From Paenibacillus segetis (GTDB lineage Bacteria > Bacillota > Bacilli > Paenibacillales > Paenibacillaceae): a stretch of 64,000 nt of DNA. Positions 35,342 to 43,035 of the stretch are shown here, piece by piece. The translations under genes were made by a program, and so were the position numbers. Under the pieces are notes generated by a model. The model saw only the letters and a list, made by a program, of their open reading frames with translations, was not told the DNA's origin and did no database searches. The number at the start of each line of letters is the position of its first letter. Position 1 is the first letter of the stretch. The DNA is taken from positions 1 through 64,000 of the forward strand of contig NZ_BMFT01000006.1 in NCBI RefSeq assembly GCF_014639155.1, in the 5' to 3' direction.

Positions 35342-35686
35342 TTAAGGATTTTGTCTTGCTATAACAAGCACTTTCCCAAGGTCCAGCTCTTTCTCATAGA
35401 ACCCAGCTTCTGCTTCTGTAAATCCAAGAGAAACGATCTTGGCCCTTAATTCATCCCCACGTGACCGGAAAAGGTTAGCGATAGTATCAAATACCCCTTC
35501 TTCCTTAATGCCGATTTCTTCAGCATTTGCACTCTCTGCAATCCGCTCGGTTTGATCCTGATTATGGGCTAGAACAAAAATTTGTTCTGAAAGATACCCC
35601 GTCGCCCGAAGCTCCTGTACCGTTTCCACAGCTTGTAAACCGTTCTGCACCACTTTAACATATGATTTATTAACTATTGAACTCAT
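35342..35686 (-). CDS. General stress protein, YflT-like
   Basis: A 114-residue soluble protein. It opens with a nucleotide- or heat-shock-type fold segment of the YflT family (VKVVQNGLQAVETVQELRATG then QIFVLAHNQDQTERIA). A mid part DTIANLFRSRGDELRAKIVSLGF and a final LDLGKVLVIARQ follow. B. subtilis YflT is induced by SigB under heat and salt stress. AAGGAG lies ahead of the ATG, and a SigB-like promoter (35744-35769) lies 57 bases upstream. Confidence 0.75.
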   Translation of the reverse strand: MSSIVNKSYVKVVQNGLQAVETVQELRATGYLSEQIFVLAHNQDQTERIAESANAEEIGIKEEGVFDTIANLFRSRGDELRAKIVSLGFTEAEAGFYEKELDLGKVLVIARQNP

Positions 35687-35743
35687 AATCCTTCACTCCT
35701 TTTTTTGTAGTAATGAGATCGTTGGGTATAGTACCATTTTTCA

Positions 35744-35769
35744 TTACCCGGATGCTAAAGGTTTGAATC
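35744..35769 (-). promoter_or_regulatory. Candidate SigB promoter of the YflT-like gene
   Basis: On the minus strand GATTCA (35764-35769), a 14-bp spacer and GGGTAA (35744-35749). The -10 fits SigB well and the -35 matches 4 of 6 positions of GTTTAA. Confidence 0.5.
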
Positions 35770-35779
35770 AGATTATTTT

Positions 35780-36322
35780 CTATGACACGTTATCATCAAA
35801 CAAATCTACTCCGACTATTTCTCTGGAGGATGGATCTCGATATATTTTCAGAGCTACTGGCCCACGAGTGTAGACATCTCCGTCTTCTGCCAGAAAGTCG
35901 GGTTTACCAAACACATGAAGTAACGATTTCTCCTGTAACGATACCCATACTCCGTTAATTTTGATCTTCTCTGGCGCAGAATCAGCATGTACATAGTAGA
36001 CAAGATCATCAGACAGCCCTACTGTAATATCTTCATATTGATATTCTGTGTACCCTGTATAACGATCATGAACTATAGCATCTGGGTTGCCTTTCTTCTC
36101 CAAGACAGCCCGTAGATCATCATTTAAGGAAATATCATTCATGGATTCTAGTGAATCCATCGTATTTACTCCAATATCCTCAATTTCTGCAGATAATGCT
36201 GGAGACGGAGGTTGCCATACAGCAAGTTTCATCGTGGGCTGTAATAGTTCTTCTGCAGCAACTGAATTCACATTGGTATAAGGATACAAAAGTCCAAATA
36301 GTAGAAACAGTACATTTAGCAT
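35780..36322 (-). CDS. Secreted hypothetical protein
   Basis: A 180-residue protein with a signal peptide (hydrophobic MLNVLFLLFGLLYPY, likely cut near NVNSVAA) and no further membrane helix. The mature part has two similar beta-strand blocks with the patterns GNPDAIVHDRYTGYTEYQYE and GKPDFLAEDGDVYTRGPVAL, suggesting a duplicated small domain like those seen in DUF4309-type proteins. The family is not certain. The ATG at 36322 has AGAGGG 8 bases ahead. It sits between two stress-type genes on the same strand. Confidence 0.6.
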   Translation of the reverse strand: MLNVLFLLFGLLYPYTNVNSVAAEELLQPTMKLAVWQPPSPALSAEIEDIGVNTMDSLESMNDISLNDDLRAVLEKKGNPDAIVHDRYTGYTEYQYEDITVGLSDDLVYYVHADSAPEKIKINGVWVSLQEKSLLHVFGKPDFLAEDGDVYTRGPVALKIYRDPSSREIVGVDLFDDNVS

Positions 36323-36411
36323 GATTCTCACCCTCTCTGGAAACTTATCGTTATCCCGGCTCTCCTAACCGTCCCCGTGCGGACATCATCTTCTTATTAA
36401 ATTAAGGACAG

Positions 36412-36918
36412 TTACGAACGGTATTTCTGCCATATGACTGCCGCAACATCAACCAACTTAATCCACTCCACTTTTTTCTTATCGCCGTCTGATTCCGGAA
36501 TCGCTGCAGCGTTAACTGGTGCTGTCAAATTGTCCGGTGTAACAGCTGCTACATTCGGAACAGGGGCCGGTTTAGCTTTAGTACTTACAGGAGATTTTTT
36601 AAATCTTTCAATCATTGAAGTTGAAACTTGCTTGGCAGCAAGTGACACTTCACTTAGAACTTCACCTACATTTTTAACCGATTCAAGTACAGGGTCGATT
36701 TGTTTCATCTTATGCTGTACATCCCCTGTAATATCATTTGCTTGTCTTACCACCTGCTTCACTTCATAACTTAGCTCGTCAATCGTTTTTTGAACTTCCT
36801 CCAACGTTTGCGATGTCTTATCCAGTGACTTCTCCGCTGCTTTCAATGTTTTAATAAGGAAAACAACAAGTACAACGAATGCTACTGCAATGAGTGCAAG
36901 GCTCAGTTCCCAAATCAT
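36412..36918 (-). CDS. DUF948 domain-containing membrane protein
   Basis: A 168-residue protein with one N-terminal membrane helix (about 3-24) followed by an amphipathic coiled-coil region (KTLKAAEKSLDKTSQTLEEVQ...). This is typical of DUF948 proteins (YtxG-like). In B. subtilis ytxG and ytxH are neighbouring general-stress genes. The ATG at 36918 has GAGGG 7 bases ahead; the longer frame overlaps the promoter. A good SigB-type promoter (36963-36988) precedes it. It ends in a Pro/Ala-rich low-complexity tail. Confidence 0.8.
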   Translation of the reverse strand: MIWELSLALIAVAFVVLVVFLIKTLKAAEKSLDKTSQTLEEVQKTIDELSYEVKQVVRQANDITGDVQHKMKQIDPVLESVKNVGEVLSEVSLAAKQVSTSMIERFKKSPVSTKAKPAPVPNVAAVTPDNLTAPVNAAAIPESDGDKKKVEWIKLVDVAAVIWQKYRS

Positions 36919-36962
36919 ACACGTTCCCTCTCTTTCCTTCCCAATGGATCGATACTCCATAG

Positions 36963-36988
36963 TTACCCTAACGCTTTTGACCCGAAAC
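36963..36988 (-). promoter_or_regulatory. SigB promoter of the DUF948 gene
   Basis: On the minus strand GTTTCG (36983-36988), a 14-bp spacer and GGGTAA (36963-36968). It is one of the best SigB matches in the window, and it faces away from another SigB-like promoter 40 bp off. Confidence 0.65.
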
Positions 36989-37027
36989 AACCAGGATCTA
37001 CCCCAATTATGTAAAGCAAAAAAATTT

Positions 37028-37053
37028 GTTTCAGGCTGGGATGGCCCGGTTAA
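37028..37053 (+). promoter_or_regulatory. Candidate SigB promoter of the DUF1328 gene
   Basis: GTTTCA (37028-37033), a 14-bp spacer and GGTTAA (37048-37053) on the plus strand. It forms a back-to-back pair with the DUF948 promoter. The leader to the start codon is about 125 bases. Confidence 0.45.
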
Positions 37054-37178
37054 TTACATCTACAAGCGAGGATGCCTAATTGTCACTGATACCTTCCGCA
37101 TAGGTATCTTTACACGAAGACATCATCACTTCATAGCTCCACTATACAATAATTTAATATGAAAGAGGGGTGATTATC

Positions 37179-37343
37179 ATGTTAAAATGGTCAGCAATCT
37201 TTCTGGTGATAGCACTGATCGCAGGTGTGTTCGGTTTCTTCAACTTGGTAGCGGCTGCCGCTTCCATCGCCAAAGTCTTATTCTTTATATTCCTTATCCT
37301 ATTTGTTGTTTCACTAATAACCGGCAGAAGAAGCTCACTTTAA
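37179..37343 (+). CDS. DUF1328 small membrane protein (YtjA-like)
   Basis: A 54-residue protein reading [20 protein letters not shown] and then [23 protein letters not shown], with two membrane helices and a short basic tail. This matches the DUF1328/UPF0391 family, members of which are stress-induced in other bacteria. The ATG at 37179 has GAGGGG 8 bases ahead, and a SigB-like promoter lies upstream. It is short and easily missed; a 63-codon frame offset over it is a shadow. Confidence 0.85.
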   Translation: MLKWSAIFLVIALIAGVFGFFNLVAAAASIAKVLFFIFLILFVVSLITGRRSSL

Positions 37344-37371
37344 CTATCCAAAGAGATATGAAAAAGGTTAG

Positions 37372-37424
37372 AACATAGAAAAAGGCGGCCACTCTTCTAG
37401 AGAATGGCCGCCTTTTTCTATGTT
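37372..37424. terminator. Bidirectional terminator between DUF1328 and the YpmS-like gene
   Basis: A perfect 20-bp stem (AACATAGAAAAAGGCGGCCA and its complement) with a 13-base loop, A/T-rich at both ends. Its right end overlaps the last base of the convergent gene's stop codon. Confidence 0.9.
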
Positions 37425-37996
37425 CACAATGTCTGAAGATAATTTAAAATTTCCATTAGATCAACAGAGATCCTTACCTTCACATCATGTCCTTCAAAGT
37501 TCACCTTAGTTATTTGAATAACCTCCGGTAAATAAGTACTTAAATCAACAACAATAGGTTCTAAACCTAACTTCTCCGCTGGAAGTGGCAATTGCTTAAC
37601 ATGTAGAGAAACTGGTGTTAAATATAATTGACCCGTATCGTACTCCACCTCATATTCTACGGTTCCACCCGCGATTAGGAACCCCCACTCTGCATTGAAA
37701 TCGATACTTAATAGATTTCCATTTAAATGTAGCTCAGCCCCTACAATTGAAACGGGGATATCTTTCTTTGCTAGCGCTTCAGCAAGTCCCTTTTTAGCTA
37801 AGTTATTCAAATCGGCCTCAGTGAAGGTAATCTCAGGCTGACCTGTCTTTACGATTTGTTGTATTTTGTCCTTCCACACGATATCGGTGTAACTCATATC
37901 CAGCGTTTGGGACGGCCTTATATATAACACAGCAGCAGTCAATATCAGCACGATCAGAATCAGAACTACTCCCAATCGTAATCTACGTCTCCCCAT
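37424..37996 (-). CDS. Membrane-anchored lipoprotein-like protein, YpmS/DUF2140-like
   Basis: A 190-residue protein with a basic N-terminus, one hydrophobic anchor (about 8-27) and an extracellular beta-rich domain. The segments EITFTEADLNNLAKKGL and LSIDFNAEWGFLIAGG fit the YpmS/DUF2140 pattern of a lipid-binding-like barrel. The assignment is tentative. GGAAGGGAAG precedes the ATG. It shares a terminator region with the DUF1328 gene and lies within the stress island, but no SigB promoter was found for it. Confidence 0.55.
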   Translation of the reverse strand: MGRRRLRLGVVLILIVLILTAAVLYIRPSQTLDMSYTDIVWKDKIQQIVKTGQPEITFTEADLNNLAKKGLAEALAKKDIPVSIVGAELHLNGNLLSIDFNAEWGFLIAGGTVEYEVEYDTGQLYLTPVSLHVKQLPLPAEKLGLEPIVVDLSTYLPEVIQITKVNFEGHDVKVRISVDLMEILNYLQTL

Positions 37997-38122
37997 CTTT
38001 CTTCCCTTCCTCTCTTGTTGTCGTTTAGCCCTTTGATTGTTTAAATGATGATTCGTTCATCGTTTTCCGGTTTATTACTATTATACGAACACAGCATAAT
38101 CCAAAATAAGGAGGAATACCCA

Positions 38123-38449
38123 ATGAAAAGTTTAGCTGCTATCACTGCTTCTGTCATTTTGACCGCTACCTTCGCAACCGTCGCGTCAGCAAATGAGGAC
38201 GTAACTCCTATTCAATTGAATGTGGACGAACCTATCGTTAAATCAACCGAAGTTTCCTTCGCTCCTAATCCAATTGACCTCTTAGCAAAAACCTCTTTCT
38301 ATGCTAGTCCTGACGGAACTGAATGGGGTGCAATCTCACCTCAAATGGTTCAGCCAACCGGAATCGTGATGAACGATTGGGTGGAAATTTACACTTGGCT
38401 AGGTAAAGCATGGATATACTTACCTGATTTCGAAATTAGCTATTACTAG
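38123..38449 (+). CDS. Small secreted hypothetical protein
   Basis: A 108-residue protein with a clear signal peptide (MKSLAAITASVILTATFATV then ASANED, probably cut after ASA). The short mature domain ends GKAWIYLPDFEISYY and has an SH3-like feel. The ATG at 38123 has AAGGAGG 8 bases ahead; the longer frame has no ribosome site. The family is unknown. A strong terminator follows. Confidence 0.65.
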   Translation: MKSLAAITASVILTATFATVASANEDVTPIQLNVDEPIVKSTEVSFAPNPIDLLAKTSFYASPDGTEWGAISPQMVQPTGIVMNDWVEIYTWLGKAWIYLPDFEISYY

Positions 38450-38481
38450 CATATACTATACTTAAGAGCTGTTTCCACTAA

Positions 38482-38527
38482 AAACGCTCCACGGACTAAA
38501 GGATCTCCCTTTTTCCGTGGAGCGTTT
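38482..38527. terminator. Bidirectional terminator between the secreted-protein gene and the NlpC/P60 gene
   Basis: AAACGCTCCACGG and its complement form a 13-bp stem with T-rich flanks on both sides, between convergent genes. Confidence 0.85.
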
Positions 38528-38555
38528 CTATATAATCTGATCTATTGACCATGCT

Positions 38556-39569
38556 TTATTTCAAGACGCTTCCGCCATATAAGAAACGGTGAACCCAAGC
38601 CCCGTCCAATTTATCGACCAATACTCCCCCTGATTTAACGGAATACGTATGAAGAACTTGTCCGTCACCGAGATACAGGGCAACATGCGTAATTTTCTCA
38701 TTATCTTTGTTAATACCTTCATAAGATGACGCTGAGGAACCTTTGTAACTCATAAAGAACAACAAATCTCCTCTTTTCAACTTATCGATATTATAAACCG
38801 CGGTACCATTGTTCTTGATCCACGTCCCTTGCCCACGGGAATCGGCAGGAAGTACAATATTCAACGCTTCTTTGTAGGCTTGTCTTACAAAAGCAGAACA
38901 GTCAAACGTAGTTGTCGTATTTCGATCTGAACCATATTCGTAAGGAGTTCCTAAATACTTCATACCTGTCTTGATTACCTTCTCTACTTGTTCCTTCACA
39001 CTACCTGATGAATCTGGTGTAGGGGCAGGCGCTACTGTGCCACCATTGATCTTAATGTATTTATCCGATGAGCTTACATATCCTACTTCTTTATTACTTG
39101 TCTGTACCTTATAGAAGGCGGAATTAGCTTGCTCTAATATCGTCACGCTAGTTCCTTTCTTCACCAAGGTTATGATCTTCCCCGATGTAGAGGGCTTGTC
39201 ACGTAGATTTACTCCACTAACCACCAGTCCTTGTCCCAAACTAGGTACTGATGGTGATACTTCATTTTCTCCACTCACGCTAATATATTTATCCGATGAG
39301 CTTACATATCCCACTTTCCCATCGCTTGTCTTCACTTTATAAAAATAGGAGTTGGTCTGCTCCAGAATCGTTACATTGGATCCTTTCTTCACCAAGGTAA
39401 TTATCTTCCCCGATGTAGAAGGCTTGTCACGTAGGTTTACCCCCATATTAATATAGCCGCTCTTCGTCGCTTGGGCTGTTGCACTCGCCGCTGATGTCGA
39501 TTTCGGGGCTGCGGTATAAGAAGTAAATACAATTGCACTTAATAAAAGAATTGCCATGCTGCGTTTCAT
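38556..39569 (-). CDS. Secreted NlpC/P60 peptidoglycan endopeptidase with two SH3 domains
   Basis: A 337-residue secreted hydrolase with a signal peptide (to about residue 30, near SAASA). Two nearly identical bacterial SH3 domains follow (about 37-100 and 113-175), sharing GVNLRDKPSTSGKIITLVKK. After a Pro/Thr linker comes an NlpC/P60 domain (about 193-330) with catalytic Cys in FDCSAFVRQAY and His in ITHVALYLGDGQ. It would cleave D-gamma-glutamyl-meso-DAP bonds in the cell wall. RBS AGGAGG precedes the ATG. A SigA promoter (39648-39676) and two 12-bp direct repeats lie upstream. Confidence 0.9.
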   Translation of the reverse strand: MKRSMAILLLSAIVFTSYTAAPKSTSAASATAQATKSGYINMGVNLRDKPSTSGKIITLVKKGSNVTILEQTNSYFYKVKTSDGKVGYVSSSDKYISVSGENEVSPSVPSLGQGLVVSGVNLRDKPSTSGKIITLVKKGTSVTILEQANSAFYKVQTSNKEVGYVSSSDKYIKINGGTVAPAPTPDSSGSVKEQVEKVIKTGMKYLGTPYEYGSDRNTTTTFDCSAFVRQAYKEALNIVLPADSRGQGTWIKNNGTAVYNIDKLKRGDLLFFMSYKGSSASSYEGINKDNEKITHVALYLGDGQVLHTYSVKSGGVLVDKLDGAWVHRFLYGGSVLK

Positions 39570-39647
39570 AGATGTCCTCCTGGTTGTTGTGTCTAGCTAT
39601 ATTTAGGTGATTTTTGTGTCTTTCCTCCTTTCATTGGACTTGTCACC

Positions 39648-39676
39648 ATTATATCCCTTGTCGGAGATTGTCTAAA
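39648..39676 (-). promoter_or_regulatory. SigA-type promoter of the NlpC/P60 gene
   Basis: On the minus strand TTTAGA (39671-39676), a 17-bp spacer and a perfect TATAAT (39648-39653). The transcript leader is only about 70 bases, too short for a large riboswitch. The same segment can also be read as a weak SigB site (ATTTAG, 14 bp, GGGATA). Confidence 0.6.
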
Positions 39677-39709
39677 TCCGTCGTTTTTCGTGTTATTATG
39701 TAATATTAG

Positions 39710-39756
39710 GTCTTTTTACCTGCATTTCCAGAAATATAAGTTATGTCTTTTTACCT
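39710..39756. repeat. Two 12-bp direct repeats upstream of the NlpC/P60 promoter
   Basis: GTCTTTTTACCT occurs at 39710-39721 and again at 39745-39756, 35 bp apart, upstream of the -35. On the minus strand each reads AGGTAAAAAGAC. They could be binding sites for a wall-stress regulator; they do not match the WalR box. Together with the promoter and a terminator they account for the 314-base gap between the NlpC/P60 and CDF genes. Confidence 0.5.
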
Positions 39757-39817
39757 ATTTTTCTAAATTTTTACTCTGCATAAATAGAGTCTCTGATTTT
39801 TTTAATTTTCGTGCAAA

Positions 39818-39858
39818 TAAAAAAAGACATACTTAGCTGTTACCAGCTCGTACGTCTT
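39818..39858 (-). terminator. Terminator of the CDF transporter gene
   Basis: On the minus strand AGACGTACGAGCTG-GTAA-CAGCTAAGTATGTCT is followed by seven T residues. Confidence 0.75.
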
Positions 39859-39883
39859 CTCTTCCACTGCTCCTTAAATCCAT

Positions 39884-40756
39884 CTATTCTATTTTTGGCT
39901 CCACATGGACGTGGACGCTCAGTACATTTTTCTGGATTTTTCTCATTTTCTCTTCGACTCGATCACTAATCTCATGGCTTTCCATGACCGTCAACTGTGG
40001 ATCAACCTCGATAACAACATCAACAAGCACACGATTACCATGAACGCGGGCCTTCAGTTCTCTAATCCCTTCTACACCCTGAATACGTGCAATAGACCCA
40101 CGTAAATCCCCTAACTCTTTCTCATCAAATCCATCACTTAAACGATGCGTCGAGTCAGAAAAAATATCCCACGCTGTCTTACAGATAAGTATACCGACAG
40201 CAATTGCAGCCACGATGTCGAGCCATGGCAAGCCGAACTGAGCACCGATAATCCCTACGGCCGCCCCTACGCTGACCAAGGCATCTGAGAAGTTATCCTT
40301 CGCAGCAGCCATCAATGCCTGACTGTTGATCTGTTTGGCCAATTTACGATTGTATAGATACACACCCCACATCGCCACAGCACAGATCAATGCTACAAAG
40401 GCTGAACGCACATCAGGTTGTCCAGTCTGTTCCTCAAATAATGAACGAACAGCATCAATGATTACCTGGAACCCAACCATTGCCATAATGAAGGAGGCAA
40501 TCAGCGCAGCAATCGTCTCTGCCCGGAAGTGCCCATAAGTATGATCCGAATCAGGTGGCTTCTGGGAAATACGCAGACCAATTAATACCGCTACCGAAGC
40601 AACGATATCCGTTAAATTGTTAAAACCGTCAGCCTGCAAAGCGCTTGAAGCAAATAAATAACCGCAAAATAACTTAAATGCGGATAATAGCAAATAAGCC
40701 ACTATGCTGACCCACGCACCACGTTCCCCTTTGCGTATGTCCTCATATATGTCCAT
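39884..40756 (-). CDS. Cation diffusion facilitator transporter
   Basis: A 290-residue CDF protein with six membrane helices. The metal site Asp residues are visible in SALQADGFNNLTD (helix 2) and in AAAKDNFSDALVS (helix 5). The cytoplasmic C-terminal domain carries MESHEISDRVEEKM and a final SVHVHVEPK, typical of the metal-binding CDF tail. It exports divalent cations such as Zn or Mn; the metal cannot be set from sequence alone. The ATG at 40756 has GGAGG 8 bases ahead. It is a single gene. Confidence 0.88.
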   Translation of the reverse strand: MDIYEDIRKGERGAWVSIVAYLLLSAFKLFCGYLFASSALQADGFNNLTDIVASVAVLIGLRISQKPPDSDHTYGHFRAETIAALIASFIMAMVGFQVIIDAVRSLFEEQTGQPDVRSAFVALICAVAMWGVYLYNRKLAKQINSQALMAAAKDNFSDALVSVGAAVGIIGAQFGLPWLDIVAAIAVGILICKTAWDIFSDSTHRLSDGFDEKELGDLRGSIARIQGVEGIRELKARVHGNRVLVDVVIEVDPQLTVMESHEISDRVEEKMRKIQKNVLSVHVHVEPKIE

Positions 40757-40888
40757 GACCCGCACCTCCAAATTTCTCCCCTAGAATAGAAGAAACAAAA
40801 TCGTTTAACCATCTTAGCAAATGTTAACCATGTGGGTCCAGAGAAGCAGTGTTGCACAAGATTAAAGCAGCTTTATTCATTATTCCCG

Positions 40889-40917
40889 TTGTCCACTCAT
40901 TTAAAAACGTTTAATAT
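40889..40917 (+). promoter_or_regulatory. SigA-type promoter of the small basic protein gene
   Basis: TTGTCC (40889-40894), a 17-bp spacer and TAATAT (40912-40917), 38 bases ahead of the start codon. Confidence 0.5.
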
Positions 40918-40955
40918 AAGAGTACCCCCTTTTCTATTATGAGGAGATGATATGT

Positions 40956-41144
40956 ATGACAGAGAATAACGAACCACGCAAAATTAATTTGGCTGAAGCG
41001 ATGCGCCAAAAGCTGCAACAGAAGAAACAGCAGCAAGCATCAGGGAATAGACCAGGAACGGCGGAGAACCATCAGACCAAGGCTTTGAAGTCACAGAACA
41101 ATAAAAAGCCTAACAACCAACGCCGCCGGACCGGCGGGTCATAA
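40956..41144 (+). CDS. Small basic hypothetical protein
   Basis: A 62-residue, strongly basic and Gln/Asn-rich protein (MTENNEPRKINLAEAMRQKL, then QQKKQQQASGNR, ending QRRRTGGS). The opening NLAEAMRQKL helix looks conserved; the rest appears disordered. The ATG at 40956 is chosen over one 9 bases earlier, because GAGGAG abuts the earlier one and is well spaced for this one. The family and function are unknown. A strong terminator follows. Confidence 0.6.
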   Translation: MTENNEPRKINLAEAMRQKLQQKKQQQASGNRPGTAENHQTKALKSQNNKKPNNQRRRTGGS

Positions 41145-41163
41145 GCACCCGCATTTCCAAATA

Positions 41164-41201
41164 AACAAGCCGCACTTGCCCAACGGGCAGTGCGGCTTGT
41201 T
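41164..41201. terminator. Terminator between the small basic gene and the ABC-F gene
   Basis: AACAAGCCGCACTTGCCC-AAC-GGGCAGTGCGGCTTGTT is a 17-18-bp stem with one mismatch, between convergent genes. Confidence 0.8.
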
Positions 41202-41213
41202 CATTAACATATA

Positions 41214-42842
41214 TTATTTCTCTTCTGGCGGATACATGGATGCGCGTAGTTTTTGAATTTCTTCGCTCTCCAGATATTCGTCATACGACATAATGCGATC
41301 AATAACGCCATTTGGTGTAATTTCGATAATCCGATTCGCGATCGTTTGAATGAACTGATGGTCATGGGATGTGAACAAGATTGTTCCATCGAAATCAATC
41401 AATCCATTGTTGAGTGCCGTAATCGACTCCAAGTCCAAGTGATTGGTTGGCTCATCGAATAACAGTACATTGGCACCGTTGAGCATCATTTTCGCTAGCA
41501 TACAACGGACCTTCTCTCCTCCGGATAGCACACTTGCTTTCTTAAGTGCTTCTTCTCCAGAGAACAACATCCGTCCAAGGAAGCCCCGCAGGAACGTCTC
41601 ATCCTGATCAGCCGAATATTGACGCAGCCAGTCGACAAGGTTCAAATCGACTCCATCAAAATAGTTGGAGTTATCTTTCGGGAAATAAGCTTGTGATGTA
41701 GTTACGCCCCAGCTATATTCGCCCGAATCAGCTTCGCTCTCACCCATAAGGATTTGGAATAACAGTGACTTCGGAGCCCCGTTAGGTCCCACTAATGCAA
41801 TTTTGTCCCCTTTGTTCACAACAAAGTTGACATTATCAAGCAGTTTCTCGCCTTCTACACTCTTCGTGAGGCTATCAACCGTAAGTAACTGCTTACCCGC
41901 TTCACGCTCCGCTTTGAAGTTCAAGAATGGATACTTCCGGTTAGAAGGACGAAGATCATCAAGCGTAATCTTATCCAATTGCTTCTTCCGGGAAGTCGCT
42001 TGCTTGGATTTCGAAGCATTCGCCGAGAAACGTTGGATAAAGGCTTGAAGTTCTTTAATCTTCTCTTCCTTCTTCTTGTTAGCATCCCGTTGTAGCGCTA
42101 GCGCCAACTGACTGGATTCATACCAGAAGTCATAGTTACCCACATACATTTGGATTTTACCAAAGTCGATATCGGCAATGTGCGTACACACCTTATTCAA
42201 GAAGTGACGATCATGGGATACGACAATAACGGTGCCTTCATAATCCATAAGGAAGTTCTCAAGCCATTGAATCGATTCAAGGTCCAAGTGGTTGGTAGGT
42301 TCATCCAACAGCAAGTTGTGTGGACGGCCGAACAGAGCCTGAGCCAAGAGAACACGAACCTTCTCATTACCGCTGAGTTCTGACATTTTCTTATCATGCA
42401 ACTCACGTGGAATACCCAGTCCGATCAATAGTGCTGCCGCATCCGGTTCTGCATCCCAACCGTTTAGCTCAGCAAATTCACCCTCAAGCTCCCCTGCTCG
42501 CATTCCATCCTCTTCAGTAAAGTCAGCCTTAGCATATAAGGCATCCTTCTCTTTCATAATCGAATACAGACGCGAATGACCCATGATTACCGTCTCCACG
42601 GGGAAGAAATCATCATACTCATAATGGTTCTGCTTGAGCACGGCCATACGCTCGCCTGGTGTCATGTGTACTTCGCCCTGATTGGGTTCGATTTCTCCAG
42701 ACAGAATTTTAATGAAGGTAGATTTCCCTGCTCCGTTTGCTCCGATCAAACCATAGCAGTTACCAGGCGTAAACTTTATATTTACATCTTCGAAAAGTGC
42801 CCGTTTTCCATAGCGGAGCGTTACACCATTAGTACTAATCAT
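41214..42842 (-). CDS. ABC-F ribosome-associated ATPase, YkpA/YbiT-like
   Basis: A 542-residue protein with two nucleotide-binding domains joined by a charged linker (about 230-300) and no membrane part. Domain 1 has Walker A GANGAGKST, signature LSGNEKVR and Walker B LLLDEPTNHLD. Domain 2 has signature LSGGEKVR and LLFDEPTNHLD, but its P-loop reads GPNGAPKSLL. In that loop Pro replaces the last Gly and Leu replaces the usual Thr. ABC-F proteins act in translation or antibiotic protection; YkpA/YbiT-type members are housekeeping. Start codon ATG at 42842. Confidence 0.88.
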   Translation of the reverse strand: MISTNGVTLRYGKRALFEDVNIKFTPGNCYGLIGANGAGKSTFIKILSGEIEPNQGEVHMTPGERMAVLKQNHYEYDDFFPVETVIMGHSRLYSIMKEKDALYAKADFTEEDGMRAGELEGEFAELNGWDAEPDAAALLIGLGIPRELHDKKMSELSGNEKVRVLLAQALFGRPHNLLLDEPTNHLDLESIQWLENFLMDYEGTVIVVSHDRHFLNKVCTHIADIDFGKIQMYVGNYDFWYESSQLALALQRDANKKKEEKIKELQAFIQRFSANASKSKQATSRKKQLDKITLDDLRPSNRKYPFLNFKAEREAGKQLLTVDSLTKSVEGEKLLDNVNFVVNKGDKIALVGPNGAPKSLLFQILMGESEADSGEYSWGVTTSQAYFPKDNSNYFDGVDLNLVDWLRQYSADQDETFLRGFLGRMLFSGEEALKKASVLSGGEKVRCMLAKMMLNGANVLLFDEPTNHLDLESITALNNGLIDFDGTILFTSHDHQFIQTIANRIIEITPNGVIDRIMSYDEYLESEEIQKLRASMYPPEEK

Positions 42843-42962
42843 TTAGACATTACCATCCTTTATTATTAATCACGCTACTAACTCAACATTATAACACAAA
42901 TCGGCTTAGACGCTACCAAGGACGAGTGGTAGGAAAACGAGAATCTATTTATTAAAAATAAA

Positions 42963-43016
42963 CGGCAGTAATATACTACAACCTCACAATTAGAGATTGC
43001 AGTAATATTACTGCCG
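42963..43016 (-). terminator. Terminator of the MBL hydrolase gene
   Basis: CGGCAGTAATAT and ATATTACTGCCG form a 12-bp stem around a 30-base loop. On the minus strand it is followed by TTTATTTTT. Confidence 0.6.
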
Positions 43017-43035
43017 CTTCATTTTGGCATTCTAT

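Noticed and set aside
39570-39880. Possible c-di-AMP (ydaO-type) riboswitch ahead of the NlpC/P60 gene
   Set aside because: Such switches often precede wall hydrolases, but the conserved ydaO segments are absent and the promoter leaves only about a 70-base leader.
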